Source: Eubacterium limosum (GTDB taxonomy: Bacteria > Bacillota > Clostridia > Eubacteriales > Eubacteriaceae). From it: DNA of 64,000 nucleotides. The notes beneath the pieces are model-generated. The model had not been told where the DNA came from. It did no database searches and was given only the letters and a program-made list of their open reading frames with translations. Location: positions 2,232,001 through 2,296,000 of the forward strand of contig NZ_CP019962.1 of NCBI RefSeq assembly GCF_000807675.2. The letters are read 5' to 3'. The position numbers were made by a program, and so were the translations under genes. Position 1 is the first letter of the stretch. Every line of letters starts with the position of its first letter. Positions 43,139 through 50,168 of this stretch are shown in pieces.

Positions 43139-43903
43139 TTATGCCAGAATGATCTCAACACCCATATCCCGGTATAGCTTTACAATGTCAGGGTCTGCGT
43201 CAGAGTCTGTGATCAGTGTGTCTCCGGATTTTAATTTTCCCACACAGACAAAATCATCTTTTCCAAGCTTATCGGAATCGGCCATAATTACGAGTTTCTT
43301 TGAGATTTCAGCCAGCACCTTGTACAGTCCGATTTCCACCAGGCTGCCGTGGTGCAGAGAGCCGTCTGTTCCAATGCTGGTTACGCCGATATAAGCTGTT
43401 TCAAACTTGAATTCCCGAATCATTCCCTCCGCAAAACTGCCAGTTGTTGCCAGGGTATTACTGCGCAGCTCTCCTCCGATGATAATAATGGATATATTTG
43501 TGCGCTTGCTGAGCTCAAGGGCTGTGTTGAGACCATCGGTCACAATAAGCAGACGTCTGGAATTGTCCAGCTGGCGCGCCAAGGTAAAGACCGTGGTGCC
43601 GGAGCTCAGAAAAATCTTCTGACCGTCTGAAATCATGGCGGCGGCTCTTCTGGCAATGCGCTCTTTATGTTCGGTATTTGTGTTTAAACGCACATAAAGA
43701 GGTTTTTCTAAAAGAATGTCTGTATTGTTTAAGACAGCACCGCCATGTGTTCTGGAAATTTTCCCTTCATTCTCTAATTTATCAAGGTCTCTGCGAATCG
43801 TCATTTTGGTAACGCCAAAAAGATTGCAGAGCTGTGAAACCTCCACACTGCCGTGTTGTTCCAATAGTTGTAGAATTTGTTCCTCTCTTTGTTCTTTTAA
43901 CAT
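43139..43903 (-). CDS. DeoR/GlpR-family transcriptional repressor
   Basis: 254-aa sugar-responsive repressor. N-terminal helix-turn-helix: REEQILQLLEQHGSVEVSQL, CNLFGVTKMTIRRDLDKLEN, then GKISRTHGGAVL. The C-terminal DeoRC sensor shows KIFLSSGTTVFTLARQL and IGVTSIGTDGSLHHGS, expected to bind a sugar phosphate. It is divergent from araB; near-identical operator-like sites lie at the araB and araD promoters and a similar CAAAAGAGCAC element in its own leader. It is therefore the probable regulator of araB/araD/araM. Ribosome-binding site AAAGGAG. Confidence 0.93.
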   Translation of the reverse strand: MLKEQREEQILQLLEQHGSVEVSQLCNLFGVTKMTIRRDLDKLENEGKISRTHGGAVLNNTDILLEKPLYVRLNTNTEHKERIARRAAAMISDGQKIFLSSGTTVFTLARQLDNSRRLLIVTDGLNTALELSKRTNISIIIIGGELRSNTLATTGSFAEGMIREFKFETAYIGVTSIGTDGSLHHGSLVEIGLYKVLAEISKKLVIMADSDKLGKDDFVCVGKLKSGDTLITDSDADPDIVKLYRDMGVEIILA

Positions 43904-43994
43904 TGTTTATGTCTCCTTTATGTGCTCTTTTGTGTCACTTATCTATAGAATAAACCATTTTAGGATTAATTGCAAGTAGCTTAAAGGTAAACGG

Positions 43995-44050
43995 TTGACT
44001 TCTACCATGAAATGTGCTATTATACAAACATAAAGTATCCAAACGAACAT
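43995..44050 (+). promoter_or_regulatory. araB promoter with DeoR-type operator
   Basis: TTGACT (43995-44000), 17-bp spacer, TATTAT (44018-44023). The stretch 44011-44050 matches 36 of 40 bases at the araD promoter (45862-45901), including the ACATAAAGTA core and a CAAACGAACAT end typical of DeoR-family boxes. Confidence 0.8.
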
Positions 44051-44089
44051 GTTAAAGGTTCATTTAAAACATGAGGAGGAATAACAAAG

Positions 44090-45760
44090 ATGGCAAAGTA
44101 TGTAATCGGTATCGACTTCGGTACGCTCTCCGGTAGAGCTGTTGTGGTCAATGTAAAAACAGGGGAAGAAATTGGCTCGGCATTTTATAATTATCCGCAT
44201 GCGGTAATGGACAGAGAACTGCCGGATGGCACAAAGCTGCCAATGGACTATGCACTACAGCATCCGCAGGATTATCTGGATGTTTTCAAGAACGCGGTTC
44301 CGGAAGTTTTATCGCGCACACAGGTAGACCCGGCAGATGTTATCGGCGTAGGGGTCGACTTTACAGCATGTACAGTCTTGCCGGTAAAAGCGGACGGCAC
44401 ACCAATGTGCTTCTTAGACAAATATAAGAACGACCCAATGGCATATGTTATGATGTGGAAACATCACGGCGCTCAGAGCTATGCCAATAAACTGACTGAA
44501 ATTGCAGAACAGCGGGGAGAAGATTTTATGGCCCGCTATGGCGGCAAGGCGTCGTCTGAATCCATGACGCCGCGTTTGTGGCAGATCTGTGTTGAAGACC
44601 ATGAATTATATGAAGACATGGACTATTACATTGAAGCTGGCGACTGGGTAATCTGGCAGCTGACCGGAAAACAGACCAGAAATTCCTGTGCCGCAGGCTA
44701 CAAGGCTTTATATCATAAAGTAGACGGCTATCCATCAAAAGATTTCTATAAAGCGCTTGACCCACAGTTTGAAAATGTGGTTGAAGAGAAATTAAACTGC
44801 CCAATCTCACCCATCGGTAGCAGAGCAGGCGAAATTGATACAAAAGGCGCTGCGCTGACAGGCCTTAAGGTTGGTACAGCTGTTGCCATTGCCAATGTCG
44901 ATGCCCATGCAGGTGTGCCGGGTGCGATGAAACAGGCTGGCCCAGACCAGATGCTCATGATCATGGGGACATCCACCTGCCACATGCTGATCTCTAAAGA
45001 AGAAAAAATTGTACCTGGCGTCTTTGGCGTCGTTGAAGACGGTATTTTGCCAGGCTATTTTGGATACGAAGGCGGACAGAGCTGTGTAGGGGATCATTTT
45101 GCATGGTTTGTTGATAACTGCGTTCCTGAAGAATACGCTAAAGAAGCGAGAGCACGCGGCTTAAACCTGCATCAGATTTTAACCGAAAAAGCTGAAAAAA
45201 TGGCTGTCGGTGAAAGTGGGCTCATCGCGCTTGACTGGTGGAACGGCAACCGCTCCGTCCTCCTCGACAACGACCTGACAGGTATGATGCTCGGTATGAC
45301 ACTTCAGACAAAGCCAGAGGAAATGTACCGCGCATTAATCGAAGCAACCGCTTATGGTACCAGAGAAATCATTGAAAACTTTGAAAAATGCGGTGTAACG
45401 GTCAATAATCTGTACGCAACTGGCGGCATTGCTATGAAGAATGCCATGATGATGCAGATCTACGCCGACGTTACCAGAAGAACGATCCGCATCGCGGGCT
45501 CCGAATATGGCCCGGCCCTTGGCGCTGCGGTTATGGCTTCTGTAGCAGCGGGCGCTGCCGAGGGCGGCTATGATTCTGTATTTGAAGCCGCTCAGGTTCT
45601 GGCCAATGAAAAAGATATTCTTTATACACCAAATGAAGAAAACGCAAAAGTATATGATAAGCTGTTTGCGGAATATGCCATCTTGCACGATTACTTCGGC
45701 CGCGGCGAAAACGACGTAATGAAACGTCTGAAGGTCATCAAGGCAGAAGCAGCTAAATAG
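44090..45760 (+). CDS. araB: L-ribulokinase
   Basis: 556-aa FGGY carbohydrate kinase, ATP plus L-ribulose to L-ribulose 5-phosphate. The N-terminus YVIGIDFGTLSGRAVVVNVK and VGVDFTACTVLPVKADG are ribulokinase-type; later GLIALDWWNGNRSVLLDNDL and YATGGIAMKNAMMMQIYADV, GSEYGPALGAAVMA (ATP-binding). Length is as in Bacillus AraB. GAGGAGGAAT before ATG. Preceded by its own promoter and operator and followed by a terminator. No araA (isomerase) gene occurs in the window. Confidence 0.95.
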   Translation: MAKYVIGIDFGTLSGRAVVVNVKTGEEIGSAFYNYPHAVMDRELPDGTKLPMDYALQHPQDYLDVFKNAVPEVLSRTQVDPADVIGVGVDFTACTVLPVKADGTPMCFLDKYKNDPMAYVMMWKHHGAQSYANKLTEIAEQRGEDFMARYGGKASSESMTPRLWQICVEDHELYEDMDYYIEAGDWVIWQLTGKQTRNSCAAGYKALYHKVDGYPSKDFYKALDPQFENVVEEKLNCPISPIGSRAGEIDTKGAALTGLKVGTAVAIANVDAHAGVPGAMKQAGPDQMLMIMGTSTCHMLISKEEKIVPGVFGVVEDGILPGYFGYEGGQSCVGDHFAWFVDNCVPEEYAKEARARGLNLHQILTEKAEKMAVGESGLIALDWWNGNRSVLLDNDLTGMMLGMTLQTKPEEMYRALIEATAYGTREIIENFEKCGVTVNNLYATGGIAMKNAMMMQIYADVTRRTIRIAGSEYGPALGAAVMASVAAGAAEGGYDSVFEAAQVLANEKDILYTPNEENAKVYDKLFAEYAILHDYFGRGENDVMKRLKVIKAEAAK

Positions 45761-45766
45761 TTATTA

Positions 45767-45801
45767 AAAGTCATTCCTCAAACTGGGGAATGACTTTTTT
45801 T
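45767..45801 (+). terminator. Terminator after araB
   Basis: AAAGTCATTCCTC / GGGGAATGACTTT stem with AAAC-type loop and a T run. Confidence 0.88.
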
Positions 45802-45845
45802 GCTTGAAAAATCTTTGTTTTTTGGAGAATTTTAGCAATTTACAA

Positions 45846-45901
45846 TTGACGAAATGTTATAAATGTGCTATTATAAAAACATAAAGTAACAAAAAGAACA
45901 T
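45846..45901 (+). promoter_or_regulatory. araD promoter with DeoR-type operator
   Basis: TTGACG (45846-45851), 17-bp spacer, TATTAT (45869-45874). 45862-45901 is a near-copy of the araB operator region (36/40). Confidence 0.8.
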
Positions 45902-45942
45902 TCTAGGATCGACAGAAAATTTTAATAATTTAGGGAGGAACC

Positions 45943-46641
45943 ATGTTAGAAGAACTGAAACAGCAAGTTTATGAAGCCAATATGCTGCTGCCGGAGTATA
46001 AGCTCATTACCTTTACCTGGGGTAATGTATCCGGTATTGACCGGGAAAAAGGTCTGATCGCCATTAAACCCTCCGGTGTGGAATACGACAAGCTTAAACC
46101 GGAAGATATGGTCATTGTCGCGTTAGAAGATGGTAAGGTGGTAGAAGGAGACTTGAATCCCTCCTCCGATACCGACACGCACCTTGAGCTTTACCGTAAA
46201 TTTTCAAATATCGGCGGTGTGGTACACACCCACTCACAGTGGGCGACCATCTGGGCCCAGGCAGGAAAAGATATTAATGCTTACGGAACCACCCATGCTG
46301 ATTACTTCAACGGCCCGATTCCCTGTACACGTGTTATGACCGATGCAGAAATTGAGGGTGACTACGAGCTCAATACTGGCAAGGTTATTGTTGAAACCTT
46401 CAATGATATGGACATCAATCCCGATTATATGCCAGCAGTCCTGGTTAAAAGCCACGGCCCGTTTACCTGGGGGAAAGACCCGCATGAGGCTGTCCACAAT
46501 GCTGTTGTTTTAGACCAGCTGGCCATGATGGCCTTCTATACCGAGCAGCTGGCTGGCGGCGCATACCCGATGCAGGATGTGCTTTTAAATAAACATTTCT
46601 ACCGAAAGCACGGCGAAAATGCCTATTACGGCCAGAACTAG
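45943..46641 (+). CDS. araD: L-ribulose-5-phosphate 4-epimerase
   Basis: 232-aa class II aldolase-fold epimerase, L-ribulose 5-phosphate to D-xylulose 5-phosphate. Key parts: [20 protein letters not shown] (phosphate binding), [14 protein letters not shown], zinc-binding [12 protein letters not shown] and a third His in [11 protein letters not shown]. Length matches AraD. GGGAGGA ribosome-binding site. Separate promoter, although adjacent to araB. It feeds the pentose phosphate pathway. Confidence 0.95.
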   Translation: MLEELKQQVYEANMLLPEYKLITFTWGNVSGIDREKGLIAIKPSGVEYDKLKPEDMVIVALEDGKVVEGDLNPSSDTDTHLELYRKFSNIGGVVHTHSQWATIWAQAGKDINAYGTTHADYFNGPIPCTRVMTDAEIEGDYELNTGKVIVETFNDMDINPDYMPAVLVKSHGPFTWGKDPHEAVHNAVVLDQLAMMAFYTEQLAGGAYPMQDVLLNKHFYRKHGENAYYGQN

Positions 46642-46678
46642 AGAACCCAAAACGATGATTTGGTGTGAATCAGTTCCG

Positions 46679-46738
46679 CAAAATTCATTGATTTGCTTCG
46701 ATTGAAAATCGGATAAAAAACAAATCGTTGGAATTTTG
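46679..46738 (+). other. Hairpin between araD and araM
   Basis: CAAAATTC (46679-46686) pairs with GAATTTTG (46731-46738), GATTTG (46690-46695) with CAAATC (46721-46726), and CGATT with AATCG (46699-46711). No T run follows directly, so it is more likely an mRNA-processing or stability element than a terminator. Confidence 0.55.
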
Positions 46739-46816
46739 TGTTCCTTTAAAAATAAGCTTAAAAAACAAATTAAATATCTGAATCTAACCTAATTATAAAA
46801 TCAAAAGGAGAAAAAT

Positions 46817-48199
46817 ATGAGTTTTAAAGAATTATCCATTAACGAATTGATTAACCACGAGTTTGATTGCAGCTGCGGCAAAAAACATATCGCCAGTATC
46901 GAAAATATCGCCATCGGCAAAAACGCTTTAGATAAACTGCCAGGCATTATGGAAACCCAGAAATTAAAAGACGGCAGCATCCTGAGCGAGAGCGATAAGG
47001 TTTTTATCGTGGCCGATGTAAATACCTGGGAAGTAGCTGGTGAACGCGTTGAAAGTATGGTAGTGGGAGCAGGCTATCCTGTTGAAAAATATATCTTCCC
47101 GCATAAGAGCATGCACGCAGAAGATAAATATGCCGAAGAAATGAAGGAACATTTACCGGCTGATACCAAGCTGATCATTGCCATTGGCTCAGGCTCCTTA
47201 AACGACTTAACCCGTTATGTCGCATTTGGCGCTGGACTGCCGTATTATATTGTAGCGACGGCACCATCTATGGATGGATACGCCTCAAACGTTTCTCCTT
47301 TAGTACACAACAATCTCAAAATCACCTATTCTGCAGAATGTGCAAATGCCATCATCGGCGATACCGATATTCTTGCCACTGCACCGGACGTCATGATCGC
47401 GGCTGGTTTAGGCGATGTTTTAGGTAAATATTTAGCCATCAACGACTGGAAAATGTCTGAGCTGATCAACGGCGAATATTACTGCCCAGAGGTCGGAGAG
47501 CTGGTGCTCTACTCTGTTAAAAAATGTGTGGATACGGTGCCGGGTCTCGTGAACAGAGAATCCGACGCGCTTCAGTACCTGATGGAATCCCTGGTGCTCA
47601 TCGGGATTGCCATGAGCTATATCGGTTTCTCCAGACCTGCGTCTGCCTCCGAGCATCATATCTCCCACTTCCTGGAAATGAAGTCTATCTTCAAGGGCGA
47701 ATACGGCCAGCTGCACGGCACCTGTGTTGGCATGGCAACCTGCATCGTCAGCGATATGTACGCAAAATTCCTGACCATGCCTTTCGACTATGATAAAGCA
47801 CGCGCGCACGCAGAAACCTTTGACTATGACACCTGGGAAAAGGAAATCAAGCGTTCCTTTGGCCTGGGCGCAGATGAAGTCATTAAACTTTATAAACAGG
47901 TACATCAGAATGATCCTGAAGTGGTTGAAAAACGCATTGATAGCATTCAGAATAATGAAGCGAAGCTGGTGAGCCTGATGGAAGACGTGGTGGCAGATAC
48001 CCAGAAAGCGCCGGAGCTGTTAAAAGCCCTCCACGGCCTTACCAGTCCGGCAGAGTTCAATGTAACAAAGGAAGAATTCAAGGATATTTTAATGTATGCC
48101 AAAGAGCTGCGTAACCGCTATGCTGCACTTCAGTTCTTCTATGACATGGGCGTTCTTGAAGAATTAGCGGATGATATTATTGACAAATATATGAAATAA
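46817..48199 (+). CDS. araM: AraM-like sn-glycerol-1-phosphate dehydrogenase
   Basis: 460-aa metal-dependent dehydrogenase of the AraM/EgsA type, reducing dihydroxyacetone phosphate to glycerol 1-phosphate by family analogy. NAD-binding GSGSLNDLTRYVAFGAGLPY, then ATAPSMDGYASNVSP and metal ligands in GLGDVLGKYLA, SEHHISHFLE and HGTCVGMAT. The gene is third of araB-araD-araM, as in the Bacillus ara operon (araABDLMNPQ). AAAAGGAG upstream. Physiological role of AraM in sugar operons is unsettled. Confidence 0.9.
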   Translation: MSFKELSINELINHEFDCSCGKKHIASIENIAIGKNALDKLPGIMETQKLKDGSILSESDKVFIVADVNTWEVAGERVESMVVGAGYPVEKYIFPHKSMHAEDKYAEEMKEHLPADTKLIIAIGSGSLNDLTRYVAFGAGLPYYIVATAPSMDGYASNVSPLVHNNLKITYSAECANAIIGDTDILATAPDVMIAAGLGDVLGKYLAINDWKMSELINGEYYCPEVGELVLYSVKKCVDTVPGLVNRESDALQYLMESLVLIGIAMSYIGFSRPASASEHHISHFLEMKSIFKGEYGQLHGTCVGMATCIVSDMYAKFLTMPFDYDKARAHAETFDYDTWEKEIKRSFGLGADEVIKLYKQVHQNDPEVVEKRIDSIQNNEAKLVSLMEDVVADTQKAPELLKALHGLTSPAEFNVTKEEFKDILMYAKELRNRYAALQFFYDMGVLEELADDIIDKYMK

Positions 48200-48210
48200 A
48201 GCTTCAATAT

Positions 48211-48243
48211 AAAAAAGGACAGACGATCGCGTCTGTCCTTTTT
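48211..48243. terminator. Terminator after araM
   Basis: GGACAGACG / CGTCTGTCC stem around ATCG with T and A runs on the two sides; also serves the leftward YdcF gene. Confidence 0.9.
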
Positions 48244-48247
48244 CAGT

Positions 48248-49288
48248 TTACAGAAGACCCATGTTTAAAAAGACAAGCTGGGGAACCATGGTACAGAGAA
48301 CCAGCGCGGCAAAGACGATGGCGTAGGTCTGCCGGTTCATTGAAAGCACTCCGATGAACTCTCTGAGAAAGGCATTTGGGAAATAGTAAAACGCCGTTTT
48401 TGCGGGAATGCCAGTAAAGTCAAGCCCAGCGTCACGGGCATAAAGACTGGAACGGAGAACATGAAAGCTGCTGGTTATAAATACGCCCCGGGCATTCGGC
48501 TTAAGCCTGTCAATGATCGCCTTGGAAAACAGCATGTTTTCCCGGGTGTCTCGGGAATGATCCTCCACTAAAATGTCCGATTCATTATAGCCCTTGGACA
48601 AAAGGTAATCTTTCATTACAGAGGCCTCCGAAACCGATTCGTCCGTTCCTTTACCGCCAGAGACAACAAATTTCGCCTTCTTTCCAGTCATTTCTATCTG
48701 TTTTTCATAAAAAGCAATGGCCCGGTCCAGGCGCTTGGCCAGAAGCGGTGTAACCTTGCCGTCAATTACCCGGCAGCCCAGGATCAGAATAAAATCCTCG
48801 TCGTAGGAAGGCTTGTTGAAATAGTAAAGGGCAGAGGCATTGGCAAAACTGATAAACAGAAAGCCGAAAAACAAAACGACAATCGCCAGCATGGAGTAGA
48901 TCAGTGGGATGACAGGATTGACATTCATAAAAAAGGGAAGTGTGTAGAACAGTAACAGCGCGGCAAGCATAATGAGTCCTAGAAATAAGGGTAAAAGATT
49001 GCTGACACGTGTTCCCTCGCGCGATACCATCCGCTGTCCGTTGATCATCAATGCAATGCTTGAAAAAAGCAGCAGCACGGGCCCCATTAAAAACACCAGG
49101 GCAACAATTCCCAGTATCACCCAGATAACCGGGCTGAGAGGGGACATCAACGCATAACCGCAAAGCCCCAGCAGAAACAGGGCAAGGAGGACTGTTATCA
49201 AAATGCCGCCGGCAATGGGGCGCCTCTGCTTATAATACAGACGGTAAAACAGGATAAGGATAATAATGGCAGGTATAAAAAAAATCAT
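48248..49288 (-). CDS. YdcF-family (DUF218) membrane protein
   Basis: 346 aa. The N-terminal 150 residues hold about five membrane segments; the C-terminal DUF218 domain shows FILILGCRVIDGKVTPLLA, VVSGGKGTDESVSEASVMKD, VEDHSRDTRENMLFSKAI and FITSSFHVLRSSLYARDAGL. A last hydrophobic segment closes the chain. Relatives (YdcF, SanA, ElyC) act at the cell envelope and may bind SAM or a lipid intermediate. A DUF3786-type gene lies 88 bp upstream on the same strand. Confidence 0.9.
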   Translation of the reverse strand: MIFFIPAIIILILFYRLYYKQRRPIAGGILITVLLALFLLGLCGYALMSPLSPVIWVILGIVALVFLMGPVLLLFSSIALMINGQRMVSREGTRVSNLLPLFLGLIMLAALLLFYTLPFFMNVNPVIPLIYSMLAIVVLFFGFLFISFANASALYYFNKPSYDEDFILILGCRVIDGKVTPLLAKRLDRAIAFYEKQIEMTGKKAKFVVSGGKGTDESVSEASVMKDYLLSKGYNESDILVEDHSRDTRENMLFSKAIIDRLKPNARGVFITSSFHVLRSSLYARDAGLDFTGIPAKTAFYYFPNAFLREFIGVLSMNRQTYAIVFAALVLCTMVPQLVFLNMGLL

Positions 49289-49362
49289 GGCATTCTCCTG
49301 ATTGAAATTTATTTTTATAGTATAAATATACCCGCCCTTATGAAAATAAAGCAGACATTTTG

Positions 49363-49387
49363 ACGACCGGTAAAAATTACTGGTCGT
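49363..49387. repeat. CCGGTA-type hairpin, copy 2
   Basis: ACGACCGGTAA / TTACTGGTCGT stem (49363-49373, 49377-49387) overlapping the end of the DUF3786-type gene; similar to hairpins at 28647 and 61870. Confidence 0.55.
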
Positions 49388-50051
49388 TATCAGCTGTTTT
49401 TTTGAGCTTCAGCCGATACTGCTCCTGAACCAGATCCGCCACCAGGCTGCAAAGGGCCACACTGTCCTCGATGTGCATCTGCTCACTGATGGTGGCGTCA
49501 AAAAGAAGCTGGAAAGCACCCGGGAAGTCCTCATCACCTGCCCAGAACTGGATGCGGGCAGGAATACGCGGCGCAAAGAACCCCTGTGCACAGAGATCCG
49601 CCTTATCCGGGATGATCGAAAAGCCGATTTCCGGCAGAGCGACCTTCAGTATTTCCGGATCACAGCGGTCATAGAAAACGCCCATGGGTTCAATGACATT
49701 CTTCCGGATGTTCGGGTAAAAAACAGCGCCCCTGGGCTGATCCTTATAAGAAATCCATCTGCCCGAAAGGGGGAGCTCCACAGCGCGGGAAAAATAATTG
49801 AGCGCGATGAGCCGCCAGCTGATCTCAGGCTTTTCGGCCGTGCCTGCAAAAAACACATCACCATTCAGATAGGGAATCGTCAGGGGTTGGCCAAAACAGA
49901 CAAGGCTGAAGCACCCTGTTTTTTCGTCATAAGCGCAGCCGGTGTTTTTTTTGATAACCAAAGGGTCAAGGGCGCGCAGCTTACGCCGGCTTTCATCAAA
50001 GGCACCGCGGTAGGCACCCTCCTCGGAGTTGCTTTTCATATAATCGTACAT
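49377..50051 (-). CDS. DUF3786-type protein
   Basis: 224-aa soluble protein. Motifs typical of the DUF3786 family of anaerobes: a LDPLVIKKNTGCAYDEKTGC stretch, LVCFGQPLTIPYLNG, ISWRLIALNYFSRA and the PIRIQFWAGDEDFPGAFQLL-like segment (here PARIQFWAGDEDFP). Family function is unknown; members often stand near corrinoid or hydrogenase genes. ATG 50051 with GAGG nine bases upstream is preferred; an in-frame start at 50117 would overlap its own promoter. Promoter TTGCCT/TATAAT (minus 50111-50083). Confidence 0.78.
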   Translation of the reverse strand: MYDYMKSNSEEGAYRGAFDESRRKLRALDPLVIKKNTGCAYDEKTGCFSLVCFGQPLTIPYLNGDVFFAGTAEKPEISWRLIALNYFSRAVELPLSGRWISYKDQPRGAVFYPNIRKNVIEPMGVFYDRCDPEILKVALPEIGFSIIPDKADLCAQGFFAPRIPARIQFWAGDEDFPGAFQLLFDATISEQMHIEDSVALCSLVADLVQEQYRLKLKKTADNDQ

Positions 50052-50082
50052 GGTATGATACCTCGCTTTGTAAGTTATGCCC

Positions 50083-50141
50083 ATTATAGCACGCCGGAGC
50101 AGCAGAGGCAATTTCACATTGTGGTGGGTTTGTGCTACAAT
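50083..50141. promoter_or_regulatory. Back-to-back divergent promoters
   Basis: Minus strand: TTGCCT (50111-50106), 17 bp, TATAAT (50088-50083) for the DUF3786-type gene. Plus strand: TTCACA (50113-50118), 17 bp, TACAAT (50136-50141) for the helicase. The two -35 boxes are one base apart, so the two genes probably share regulation. Confidence 0.75.
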
Positions 50142-50168
50142 AGCTTTACTGAGAAGGGAGGGATGAGC

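Noticed and set aside
47432-47905. Minus-strand frame in araM
   Set aside because: Antisense shadow, no ribosome-binding site, and the plus strand is clearly AraM.
49473-50168. N-terminal extension of the helicase frame
   Set aside because: It runs antisense through the DUF3786-type gene; a proper ribosome-binding site and homology begin at 50169.
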